Source of the DNA: Desulfonatronum sp. SC1
GTDB lineage: Bacteria > Desulfobacterota > Desulfovibrionia > Desulfovibrionales > Desulfonatronaceae
Direction of reading: 5' to 3'
DNA length: 43,020 bases
Assembly (NCBI RefSeq): GCF_003046795.1
Contig: NZ_PZKN01000034.1
Span: 1-43,020 of the forward strand
The notes under the pieces were generated by a model that made no database searches, was not told the origin of the DNA, and worked only from the letters and a program-made list of their open reading frames with translations. Numbering within the stretch: the stretch's first letter is position 1; each line of letters starts with the position of its first letter. The position numbers were made by a program, and so were the translations under genes. Below are positions 16,251 through 24,129 of this stretch, piece by piece.

Positions 16251-17975
16251 ATGCCCTCGCCTACCTCCCCGCGCGTCTCTCGGATCTCCCGGACACCCAG
16301 GTTCTGGGCGACGCTGGACCCTTTTCTCGAACCCGGCGCGGTCTGGGGCCGCAAGGTGGCCAACGAGCAGTTCCTGGCCGCCTTGCTGCGCCGGGATCCT
16401 TTTGACGAGTATCACTTTTTCCTGCCCACGCCCAAGGAAATCCAGGCGGTTCAGCAGCTTTTCCAGGTACGATTCCCGCGGCTCGCCGCGGACCGGCGGC
16501 TGCGCTTTTTTTTACGCCAGGACTTGCCTTCAGCCCTGCGATCCACCGACTATCACTGCTTTCACCTTTCGGACTGCATCAACCATCCACCCGCTTTGGC
16601 CCGGCTGCGCAACGCCCATGCCCCCCGGCCCTTTCCCATCACCAGCGTCACCCACTCCCTGAGCTACCCCGGCTACCCGGCCCGGTTCCTGGACCATCTC
16701 CACCAGGGCTGCACCCCCAGGGACTGCATCGTGGCAACCTCCACGGCCGGACAAAACGCTGTGCTGGCCTATTTCGACCATCTCCGCGCGAGCTACAACC
16801 TGGATCAAGAGCGTTTCCCCCAGCCTGAGACCGCGGTGATCCCCCTGGGCATGGATGAACCCTGGAACCCTGACCCAGCCGCGTTGCGCAAGCAGGGCCG
16901 GGCCGAACTGGAAGTGGGTCCCGAAACCCGGCTGCTGCTCGTCCTGGGCCGGATCACCCCTCATTCAAAAATGGATATCCTGCCCCTGCTCCGGGCCTGG
17001 CAGCGGATATCCGGATCCGGGCGCTCCGACACCCAGCGGGATGTGGTTCTGGTTGTAGCCGGCTGGGTCGAGCCCAAGGACGATTTCCCCGGCGCCTTCA
17101 CGGTCCTGGCCCGCAACGTGGGCCTGCCCTGCCGCCTCGTCCCCAGCCCGGACGAAGCCCGCAAGCAGCGCCTCTACGCCGCGGCGGACATCTTCCTCTC
17201 CCTGGCTGACAACCCCCAGGAGACCTTCGGCCTGACCCTCCTGGAAGCCGGGCTGGCCGGACTGCCGACCATCGCCGCTGACTATAGCGGCTACCGGGAC
17301 ATCATCCAACACGATCAAACCGGTCTGCTGGTGCCCACCTGGGGTCCGCCGGACTCGTCGCACATCGACATGCTCTCCGGCCTGATCCCGGACTACGAAG
17401 TCCAATTCCTCCTGGCCCAGCAAACCGCCGTCCACGTACCGGACCTCGCCGCCGCGCTGCGTCGATTGCTGGACGACCCATTGTTATGCGCCACCCTGGG
17501 GACCCAAGCCCGCGAGCACGTCCGAACCACCTTCTCCTGGTCCCGGGTAATCGGGCAATACCTGACGCTCTGGCAGAACCTCTGGGAACGCACCTCTCCC
17601 CATTCTTTCAGAGATTCCCACCCATCCCACGACACCCCGCGCCCCTTGGAACTGCCCTTCTCCAAAATCTTCGGCTGCTACCCCAGCGCCGGAGTCCCTC
17701 CCCAAACACTGCTGGTCCGCACCCGAACCGGAGACCGCATCGCCGCCGGACAAGACTTTCCCGTGATCTATGCCGGCCTGGAACACCTGATTTCCCCGAA
17801 CCTGCTCAAACCCCTCCTCATCCTCGCCCGCAACCCCATCCCCCTGGATCGCCTGATCCACAAAATGACCCTGCTGTCTTCCGATTGCACCTCCCCCAGC
17901 CCGGAACAAATCCGGTTTATCGTACACTGGGCCGTGAAGCATGATTTATTGGAGATTGTGGAGAGTCCGGCGTGA
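16251..17975 (+). CDS. Glycosyltransferase, GT4-like (group 1)
   Basis: About 574 residues from the ATG at 16251; a TTG at 16233 in the same frame is an alternative and neither has a clear ribosome site. The C-terminal Rossmann half shows LLLVLGRITPHSKMDILPLL, a donor-binding ADIFLSLADN and the EX7E motif in PQETFGLTLLEAGLAGLP, then AADYSGYRDIIQHDQTGLL. No signal peptide or membrane segment is seen, so it acts in the cytoplasm on nucleotide-sugar donors. About 150 residues follow the GT domain (from about residue 440) with no recognised fold. It starts 35 bp after the acyl-CoA synthetase. Acceptor unknown. Confidence 0.82.
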   Translation: MPSPTSPRVSRISRTPRFWATLDPFLEPGAVWGRKVANEQFLAALLRRDPFDEYHFFLPTPKEIQAVQQLFQVRFPRLAADRRLRFFLRQDLPSALRSTDYHCFHLSDCINHPPALARLRNAHAPRPFPITSVTHSLSYPGYPARFLDHLHQGCTPRDCIVATSTAGQNAVLAYFDHLRASYNLDQERFPQPETAVIPLGMDEPWNPDPAALRKQGRAELEVGPETRLLLVLGRITPHSKMDILPLLRAWQRISGSGRSDTQRDVVLVVAGWVEPKDDFPGAFTVLARNVGLPCRLVPSPDEARKQRLYAAADIFLSLADNPQETFGLTLLEAGLAGLPTIAADYSGYRDIIQHDQTGLLVPTWGPPDSSHIDMLSGLIPDYEVQFLLAQQTAVHVPDLAAALRRLLDDPLLCATLGTQAREHVRTTFSWSRVIGQYLTLWQNLWERTSPHSFRDSHPSHDTPRPLELPFSKIFGCYPSAGVPPQTLLVRTRTGDRIAAGQDFPVIYAGLEHLISPNLLKPLLILARNPIPLDRLIHKMTLLSSDCTSPSPEQIRFIVHWAVKHDLLEIVESPA

Positions 17976-18033
17976 CCGTCGTCAAGCGCAAAGAACCCGC
18001 AAACTCGCCGTGGTAACGGGTTAATTCGAATTA

Positions 18034-18063
18034 TTGACAACGATCAATCGATGCCGATATCGT
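18034..18063 (+). promoter_or_regulatory. Candidate promoter of the VapBC-type pair
   Basis: TTGACA (18034-18039), an 18-nt spacer and TATCGT (18058-18063). The interval AACGAT...ATCGTT is an inverted repeat overlapping the -10, a plausible place for antitoxin autorepression. The antitoxin ATG is 30 bp further on. Confidence 0.35.
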
Positions 18064-18092
18064 TTTACGAACTAATCGATGGAGGGATTGAG

Positions 18093-18299
18093 ATGCAGAC
18101 TGTGACCTTATCACCAAAATTCCAAATTGTCATACCACGTCCCGTACGCAAAAGCCTCGGCCTCCGCCCTGGGCAAAGGATGCAGGTGCTCGAGCATGCC
18201 GGACGGGTGGAGCTTATTCCTGAGCGGGATATTTCTGAACTCATGGGCTTTGTCAAAGGAATCGACATATCTTTTGAGCGCGAGAAGGACAGAGTATGA
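18093..18299 (+). CDS. vapB: AbrB/MazE-fold antitoxin (VapB type)
   Basis: 68 residues from the ATG at 18093, which has GGAGGG 8 nt upstream; the frame is open from 18051 but the site decides for the later start. The sequence SPKFQIVIPRPVRKSLGLRP is the swapped-hairpin AbrB DNA-binding domain, and the C-terminal FVKGIDISFEREKDRV tail is the part that would wrap the toxin. It overlaps the toxin gene by 4 bp (ATGA). Expected to repress its own promoter as a complex with the toxin. Confidence 0.88.
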   Translation: MQTVTLSPKFQIVIPRPVRKSLGLRPGQRMQVLEHAGRVELIPERDISELMGFVKGIDISFEREKDRV

Positions 18300-18670
18300 A
18301 CATTGTCGATTCATCCGGGTGGCTGGAGTATTTCGCTGGAGGCGAAAACGCTTCTCAATATATTCCGCCGCTCTCTGACCAAAGTTCGCTTGTCGTGCCT
18401 ACCATCTCAATCTACGAGGTGTTCAAGGTGATTCTTCGCGAGGCGGGCGAAGACGCCGCCCTGCAAGCTGCGTCAGCCATGCAGCGCGGACAAGTGGTGG
18501 AGTTGACTTCACGACGCGCGATGTCCGCGGCATCCTTGAGTCTACGGCACTCCCTGCCCATGGCGGACTCCATTATTCTGGCCACGGCGCATGAATACGA
18601 GGCTGTAATTTGGACCCAGGACGCGGACTTCAAGGAGCTGGACAACGTGAGGTATTTTCCAAAACCTTAG
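18296..18670 (+). CDS. vapC: PIN-domain ribonuclease toxin (VapC type)
   Basis: 124 residues. PIN acidic residues are in place: Asp5 in NIVDSSGWLEYF, the Glu in ISIYEVFKV, the Asp in LPMADSIILATA and the final acidic pair in IWTQDADFKEL. The product is expected to be a Mg-dependent endoribonuclease that blocks translation when free of antitoxin. It overlaps vapB by 4 bp. Complete and apparently intact; it ends about 60 bp before the convergent UPF0280 gene. Confidence 0.88.
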   Translation: MNIVDSSGWLEYFAGGENASQYIPPLSDQSSLVVPTISIYEVFKVILREAGEDAALQAASAMQRGQVVELTSRRAMSAASLSLRHSLPMADSIILATAHEYEAVIWTQDADFKELDNVRYFPKP

Positions 18671-18733
18671 CGGCCATACAAACACGGAAGGTCAATTCCA
18701 AACAGTTTCCGCAACCGCCTCAAACAGCCCGAA

Positions 18734-19492
18734 TCACGCCTCCAGGCAGACCAAATCCATCCGCCCCCAGACCCCGACCCGGTCCCCGCACTGGGCGAAG
18801 ACGCCGTCCAGGCCGTGTTCGGCCAGGGCTTCGGCCCGGCGCATGACCAGGGGCATGTCTTCGGGGGCGTGGAGCAGGTTGGCCAGGGCCGTGGCCGCGG
18901 CGTCGGCCAGGGCGGCGTCGCGGGAGCGGACGGCCACCAGGTCGGCCTGGCCGAAGCTCAGGGAATGGCCGATGGTGGCCGAGGAGGAGCACAGGGAGCA
19001 GGGGAAATCGTCCGGGGTGAGGCGCAGACCGAGGCCGGCCCCGTTTTCCGGCATGGCCAGCAAACCGACGATCCGCTCCCGGTCGGACCGCAGATAAAGG
19101 TCGCCCCCGTTTTCCACGAGCAAGGTCGGGCCGACCTCCGGGCAGTGCCCGGCGATCCAGGCGGCCACCCATTGGGCCACGGCCCCGGCCACCGCGGCCA
19201 TGGGGCCCACGCCGCAGATCCGTCCGGCCCGGGCCATGTCCTGGACGATCCGGGCCGCATCAGGGCTCACGTCCACCGGCTCCAGGCTGGTCGCGAACTC
19301 CGGGTGCCGGGCGATGTGCGCCTGGAGCAGCCCGCGACAGGCGTTCACCGCCTGGAGCATTTCTCGCCGCAGATCCCGTTGAGCCACGACCCACAAATCC
19401 GTCTGCTCCACCACGGCCTGAAATCCCACCTCCCCCGGTCCCGGTCGACAGCGCGCCCGATAGGTCCGCCAGGGAGAGGCGTGCCGCCTCAC
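18734..19492 (-). CDS. UPF0280 family protein (ApbE-like fold, function unknown)
   Basis: About 252 residues from a GTG at 19492 that forms a GTGA overlap with the nadB stop; an ATG at 19513 in the same frame is an alternative with a longer overlap. The sequence contains the family's FQAVVEQTDLWVVAQRDL start, MAAVAGAVAQWVA, LLVENGGDLYLRSDRERIVG and SFGQADLVAVRSRDAALADA. UPF0280 proteins resemble the flavin-transferase ApbE but have no agreed activity. The direct overlap with nadB in a nadC-nadA-nadB operon suggests a link to NAD or flavin-dependent redox metabolism; this is inference from position only. Confidence 0.82.
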   Translation of the reverse strand: MRRHASPWRTYRARCRPGPGEVGFQAVVEQTDLWVVAQRDLRREMLQAVNACRGLLQAHIARHPEFATSLEPVDVSPDAARIVQDMARAGRICGVGPMAAVAGAVAQWVAAWIAGHCPEVGPTLLVENGGDLYLRSDRERIVGLLAMPENGAGLGLRLTPDDFPCSLCSSSATIGHSLSFGQADLVAVRSRDAALADAAATALANLLHAPEDMPLVMRRAEALAEHGLDGVFAQCGDRVGVWGRMDLVCLEA

Positions 19493-21072
19493 TCGTCCAC
19501 CCGAAAATGGCATCCTTTGCTCTGGGTATTGCGCATGGCCGCTGTGGTGATGATGTAGGCGGTCTGACAGCCGTGGAACAAATCCACCAGCGGCTTGGAA
19601 AGCTTGGTTTCCTTGTAGAAGGAATGCAGGCGCTTGTTGAGGTCGCGCAGATCGTCGAAAGCCCGTTTCAGGCGCGGAGTGGTCCGCTTGATGCCCACGT
19701 AGTTCCACATGGTGTGCTTGATGGCCGCCCAGTCCTGGGCCACCAGGACTGGGTCCTCGTTCTGGCGCTGGCCCAGGACCCTCCATGGCGCGATGGATGC
19801 TTTCAACTTGGCGTTCAGCATGGTGCCGCGCTTCATTCGGGAAGCCACGTCCCGGCCGATGGCCCAGCCCCAGACCAGTCCCTCCAGCAGGGAGGTGCTG
19901 GCCAGTCGGTTGGCCCCGTGCACCCCGGTGCAGGCGCATTCGCCCCCGGCGTAGAGGCGTTCAATGGTTGTCCTACCTCGCTGGTCCACCAGAATGCCGC
20001 CGCAGAAATAGTGTGCCGCCGGAACCACGGGGATCGGCTCCCTGGTCATGTCCACGCCCAACTCCAGGCAGCGCTGGTGGATGGTGGGAAAGCGGGCGGC
20101 AAGGTTTTTACGGATATATGTGGCCGCGTCCAGGTAGACGAAGTCTTCCCCGGTCTTGAGCATCTCATCGACGATGGCCCGGGTCACGATGTCCCGGGGG
20201 GCCAGGTCCGCCCTGGGGTCATAGTCGCCCATAAAGGCGCGGCCATCCATGTTGATCAGCCGCGCGCCCTCGCCGCGCACGGCCTCGGAGACCAGGAACT
20301 TGCGCGGGCCGCGATGGAACAGGGACGTGGGATGGAACTGGATGTACTCCTGGTTCATGAGTCGGGCCCCGGCCCGGTGGGCCATGGCGAAGCCCGATCC
20401 CAGGGAGCCCGGGGTATTGGTGGTGTTCAGGTAGACCTGTCCGATGCCGCCCGTGGCCAGCACCGTGTAGTCGGCCAGGAAACGGCGGATGATCCCGGTG
20501 GAATTTTCCAGGATGTACGCCCCCGCGCACTGGTTGGTGATTTGATAGCGGATTTCCAGCGAACCGCTGTGATGGTGGGTGGTCAGGAGATCAACCGCCG
20601 TCATTCCGGTCATTACCCGGATATTCGGACTCTTGCGTACGGCCACGATCAGACTGTCCATGATCACCCGGCCGGTAAAATCCGCGCTGTACAGCACCCT
20701 GGCCCGGCTGTGCCCGCCTTCCATGGTCAGATGGTAGTCGCCGAGTTCTTCCCGGGCAAAGGGTACGGCCAGCTTTTCCAGAAATACCTTGTGCAATATC
20801 TCCGGCCCCTTGCGACACAAAAAACGCACCGCGGAAGGCGAATTCATTTCCCAGCCCGCGGTAAAGATGTCCGAGGCCATCAGCTTGGCCGAATCGTCCA
20901 GGCCGCGGTAGACGATCCCCCCCTGGGCCAGGGCCGTGTTCCCGTCGTCAAGCTGATCCCCGGCGCAGATCAGGGTGACCTCCAGGCCGGCCTCGGCCAT
21001 GGTCAGCGCCGCGACGCAGCCCGCGATGCCGGAACCGATGACCAGGGCCATGGTTTCAATGGTGTCGGTCAT
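19489..21072 (-). CDS. nadB: L-aspartate oxidase
   Basis: 527 residues. The FAD-binding dinucleotide motif ALVIGSGIAGCVAAL is at the N-terminus, followed by NTALAQGGIVY and the active-site regions EGGHSRARVLYSADFTGR, QFHPTSLF and GGECACTGVHGANRLASTSL. The enzyme oxidises aspartate to iminoaspartate, which NadA condenses with dihydroxyacetone phosphate; in an anaerobe the electron acceptor would be fumarate rather than oxygen. It overlaps nadA by 4 bp (ATGA) and UPF0280 by 4 bp. Confidence 0.96.
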   Translation of the reverse strand: MTDTIETMALVIGSGIAGCVAALTMAEAGLEVTLICAGDQLDDGNTALAQGGIVYRGLDDSAKLMASDIFTAGWEMNSPSAVRFLCRKGPEILHKVFLEKLAVPFAREELGDYHLTMEGGHSRARVLYSADFTGRVIMDSLIVAVRKSPNIRVMTGMTAVDLLTTHHHSGSLEIRYQITNQCAGAYILENSTGIIRRFLADYTVLATGGIGQVYLNTTNTPGSLGSGFAMAHRAGARLMNQEYIQFHPTSLFHRGPRKFLVSEAVRGEGARLINMDGRAFMGDYDPRADLAPRDIVTRAIVDEMLKTGEDFVYLDAATYIRKNLAARFPTIHQRCLELGVDMTREPIPVVPAAHYFCGGILVDQRGRTTIERLYAGGECACTGVHGANRLASTSLLEGLVWGWAIGRDVASRMKRGTMLNAKLKASIAPWRVLGQRQNEDPVLVAQDWAAIKHTMWNYVGIKRTTPRLKRAFDDLRDLNKRLHSFYKETKLSKPLVDLFHGCQTAYIITTAAMRNTQSKGCHFRVDE

Positions 21073-22100
21073 TTCGTGCCTTCCATCACGGCCAGCATGG
21101 TTTCCAGGGCCTTGCGGGCGTCGGGCGCCACCTCCGGGTCCACCCGGACCGATTCATGCCGGTCCGGATTTTCCAGAGTATCCAGCAGCTTCTGTTCGGT
21201 GATCTTCAGCATCGCGCTGCAATACCCGGCACCCAGAGGATAAATATGTTTGTCCTGATGCAGCCTGGCCAGTCGCAAAACCAGATTATCCTCGGTGCCG
21301 ATATAGATGGTCGCTCCGGACGGAGCCTCGCGCACGGCCCGGATGATGCCCGAGGTGGAGCCCGAGACGTCCGCCAGGGCCACCACCGCCGGATCGCATT
21401 CCGGATGCACGAAAACCAGGGGGCGAGGCTTGTCCTCCAACACCAGAAGCACGTCCTCGGGCTTGAGCCGGAAATGGATGGCGCAGACCCCGGGCCAGAA
21501 CAGCAGCCTCCGGGCCAGAATATCCTCGTTCCAGGCGCTTTCTTCGCGCACGTTCAAAACGGCCTGGTCCTGATTGGGAATGCCCAGCAGATCCGCCGTG
21601 TTCATGCCCAGGTTCTTGTCCGGCAAGAAGAGGACGCAGTCGCCCTGTTCCATGGCCCATTTTAGCATGATCGCGGCGTTGGCCGAGGTGCAGACGCTGC
21701 CGCCGTACCGCCCGCAAAGGGCTTTAACCCCCACGGATGAGTTCACGTAGGCCAGGGGAATAACCTTGCGCCCCGCCGCGGTGATCCGCTTCAGAACGGC
21801 GGCCACCCTGCGGTCCGGCGCGGTCCCGGCCATGCAGCAATGGGCCTTGGAGTCGGGGATCAGCACGGTCTGTTCGGGCTTGGCCAGCAGGGCAGCGGTT
21901 TCGGCCATGAAGGAAACGCCGCAGAACACGATGTACCGGGCGTCCAGCCCCGGAATCCGGCGGGCCAGTTCCAGGGAGTCCCCCTGAAAGTCCACGTGTT
22001 GAATCACGTCGTCGCTCTGGTAATGGTGGCCGAGAATGGCCAGGGATGATCCGAGTTCGCGGCGCAGGGCCGTGATGCGTTGAGAGATGTCGTCGGACAT
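21069..22100 (-). CDS. nadA: Quinolinate synthase
   Basis: 343 residues. The three [4Fe-4S] cysteines are visible in contexts typical of NadA: the Cys of GGSVCTSANAAIM, later HPECDPAVVALADVSGSTSG, and GAGYCSAMLKIT. Also seen are GHHYQSDDVIQHVDFQGDSL and DSKAHCCMAG. It condenses iminoaspartate with dihydroxyacetone phosphate to quinolinate. It sits between nadC (34 bp upstream) and nadB (4-bp overlap), so one transcript probably carries the whole de novo pathway to nicotinate mononucleotide. Confidence 0.97.
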   Translation of the reverse strand: MSDDISQRITALRRELGSSLAILGHHYQSDDVIQHVDFQGDSLELARRIPGLDARYIVFCGVSFMAETAALLAKPEQTVLIPDSKAHCCMAGTAPDRRVAAVLKRITAAGRKVIPLAYVNSSVGVKALCGRYGGSVCTSANAAIMLKWAMEQGDCVLFLPDKNLGMNTADLLGIPNQDQAVLNVREESAWNEDILARRLLFWPGVCAIHFRLKPEDVLLVLEDKPRPLVFVHPECDPAVVALADVSGSTSGIIRAVREAPSGATIYIGTEDNLVLRLARLHQDKHIYPLGAGYCSAMLKITEQKLLDTLENPDRHESVRVDPEVAPDARKALETMLAVMEGTK

Positions 22101-22134
22101 TGAGGAATCCTTGCTGTTGAAACAAATGGAAAGA

Positions 22135-22968
22135 TTATATGTCGGGTGTAAGGTCGATGCTCATGCTCAAATCCGCGCAGGCCGCGGAATGGGTCAGGGC
22201 TCCGGCGGAAATGAAGGTGGGCCGAAGTGCGGCCAAGTCGGCGATGGTGTCCAGGGCGACCCCGCCACTGATTTCCGTTTCCACGGTCTTGGGGATCATC
22301 GCCAGGGCACGGGCCATCTCGTCCGGCCGCATGTTGTCCAGCATGATTCGCTGCACAGGCAGGGCCGCGGCTTCGGCAACCTCCTCCAGTGTCCGGCATT
22401 CCACCTCGATGGGCGGACAGGGGGCGTAGGCCGCCAGCAGGCGTCGCACGGCCGGGGTGATCCCTCCGGCCCGATCGATATGGTTGTCCTTGAGCATCAG
22501 CATCTCGCTGAGGTCCAAGCGATGGTTGGACCCGCCGACCACGGCCACGGCGTACTTTTCCGGGTAGCGCAGACCGGGAGTGGTCTTGCGGGTGTCCAGC
22601 AACCGCACGCCGGTCCCGGCAATCCGTTCGCAAAAGGCCTGAGTCAGGTTGGCAATACCGGAAAGCCGACCGATGAAGTTCAGAATGACCCGCTCGGCCT
22701 TGAGCAGAGCCCGCGCTTGACCCTGGAAATGGGCGACATATGTTCCCGAAGAAACCAAGCCCCCTTCCTCCGTGGAAAAGCTCACGCGCACCGCATCGGG
22801 AAACCGACTCAAAATCAAAGGGATAATCGGTAGCCCGACGATCCGGGTGTTCTGCTTGGTCCGGATCCGGGCCTTGGCATGGTCGTTCTCCGTGAACAAC
22901 GCCTCAGAGGTCAGGTCCCGGCCATCCTCTTCCAATGCCAGGTCGATCAGTCGCTCCAGGTACTCCAT
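22135..22968 (-). CDS. nadC: Nicotinate-nucleotide pyrophosphorylase (quinolinate phosphoribosyltransferase)
   Basis: 277 residues from the ATG at 22968 (MEYLERLIDLALEEDG); the frame runs open to 23184 but the family begins here and the length fits. Motifs: GRDLTSEAL, NFIGRLSGIANLT, LDTRKTTPGLRYPEKYAV with the phosphate-binding Arg/Lys, VEVECRTLEEVAEA-like core (here IEVECRTLEEVAEA), and ISGGVALDTIADLA near the end. Converts quinolinate and PRPP to nicotinate mononucleotide, CO2 and PPi. First gene of the operon; 162 bp separate it from the divergent DUF362 gene, so its promoter must lie there, although no clear box was identified. Confidence 0.96.
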   Translation of the reverse strand: MEYLERLIDLALEEDGRDLTSEALFTENDHAKARIRTKQNTRIVGLPIIPLILSRFPDAVRVSFSTEEGGLVSSGTYVAHFQGQARALLKAERVILNFIGRLSGIANLTQAFCERIAGTGVRLLDTRKTTPGLRYPEKYAVAVVGGSNHRLDLSEMLMLKDNHIDRAGGITPAVRRLLAAYAPCPPIEVECRTLEEVAEAAALPVQRIMLDNMRPDEMARALAMIPKTVETEISGGVALDTIADLAALRPTFISAGALTHSAACADLSMSIDLTPDI

Positions 22969-23130
22969 GGCGCGGCCTTGAAAAAAAGAATGAAATAATG
23001 AATGATTTTCCATATTCGCCGTCGGCTTTGCCGGTCCGAATTCGACAAACCAACTTTTTACGCCACCCCGTCCGCCGTTGTAAAGGCGCGTTCCGATCCT
23101 CTTCCCGCCCCCCAAGCCAAGGAGTTCCTC

Positions 23131-24129
23131 ATGTCCACTGGCCATCCCACTGACCACAAGACCGGCCCAGGACTTGGCCCCCATCTCCCTCTCCGCGTCT
23201 CTCGCCGGAATTTTTTGAAAGCCCAGGGCAAGGCGGCCCTGCTATTGGCCGTCGGCGGCCACGGCCTGCTGCGTACCCGGCCTCTCGCCGCTGCCCAAAG
23301 CGCTGACGAAGCACCGGACCTAACCGTCGCCCGGGGCGAACCCGGCCCGGCGACCAGGGCCGCGGTGGAGGCCCTGGGCGGGATGGTGGCCTTTGTCAGC
23401 CCCGGCCAGCGGGTGGTGATCAAACCGAACATGAGTTTCGCCCAACCGCCGGAGCGAGCCACCAACACCCACCCGGACGTGGTCCGGGAATTGGCCGTGA
23501 TGTGCCGGGAAGCCGGAGCCGCCAGGGTGCGCGTCCTGGACCATCCCCTGCAAAACGCGGAAATGTGTCTGGTCCAGTCCGGCATCCAGGAAGCCTGCGC
23601 GGCCTTGCCCGACGTTTCCGTGCACACCCTGAGCGCGGCTCGCTTTTTCCGCTCCGTCCCGATCCCCCTGGGTGAACAGCTCCGGGAAACCCAGGTCATG
23701 GAGGACGTGCTGGGCGCCGACGTGCTCATCGCCGCGCCGGTGGCCAAATCCCACTCCGCCACCGGGGTCAGCCTGGCCATGAAGGGCATGCTCGGGCTGA
23801 TCCTGGACCGGGGCGTCCTGCACCGCCGGTTCGATCTGCACACGGCCATCGTGGACCTGACCACCCTGCTCATGCCCGACCTCACGGTGGTGGACGCCAC
23901 CCGTGTGCTTTCCACCAACGGGCCGTTCGGCCCCGGCAAGGTGCTTCAGGAAGACACGGTGATCGCCTCCCGGGACGTGGTGGCCGCGGACGCCATGGCC
24001 GTCAGCCTCTTTGAATGGTACGGTCGGCGCTTCGAACCGCGCCAGGTCCGGCACATCCTGCTGGCCCATGAACGCGGTCTAGGCAGCATGGATCTGTCCG
24101 GATTGCGCATCGACGAAATCACGGCATGA
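23131..24129 (+). CDS. Tat-exported DUF362 protein
   Basis: 332 residues from the ATG at 23131 (AAGGAG 7 nt upstream; the open frame begins at 23002). A twin-arginine signal SRRNFLKAQGKAALLLAVGG is followed by the DUF362 domain: RVVIKPNMSF, NTHPDVVRELAVMCREAGAA, VLIAAPVAKSHSATGVSLAMKG, and a C-terminal DLTVVDATRVLSTNGPFGPG. DUF362 has no settled function; Tat export suggests a folded, possibly cofactor-containing periplasmic protein. It overlaps the polyferredoxin gene by 4 bp (ATGA), so the two likely form one complex or pathway step. Confidence 0.85.
   Translation: MSTGHPTDHKTGPGLGPHLPLRVSRRNFLKAQGKAALLLAVGGHGLLRTRPLAAAQSADEAPDLTVARGEPGPATRAAVEALGGMVAFVSPGQRVVIKPNMSFAQPPERATNTHPDVVRELAVMCREAGAARVRVLDHPLQNAEMCLVQSGIQEACAALPDVSVHTLSAARFFRSVPIPLGEQLRETQVMEDVLGADVLIAAPVAKSHSATGVSLAMKGMLGLILDRGVLHRRFDLHTAIVDLTTLLMPDLTVVDATRVLSTNGPFGPGKVLQEDTVIASRDVVAADAMAVSLFEWYGRRFEPRQVRHILLAHERGLGSMDLSGLRIDEITA

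Noticed and set aside
19507-21243. Long open frame of 578 codons on the plus strand opposite nadB and nadA
   Set aside because: Antisense shadow of GC-rich coding DNA; no ribosome site and no recognisable motif, while the opposite strand encodes clear NadB and NadA.
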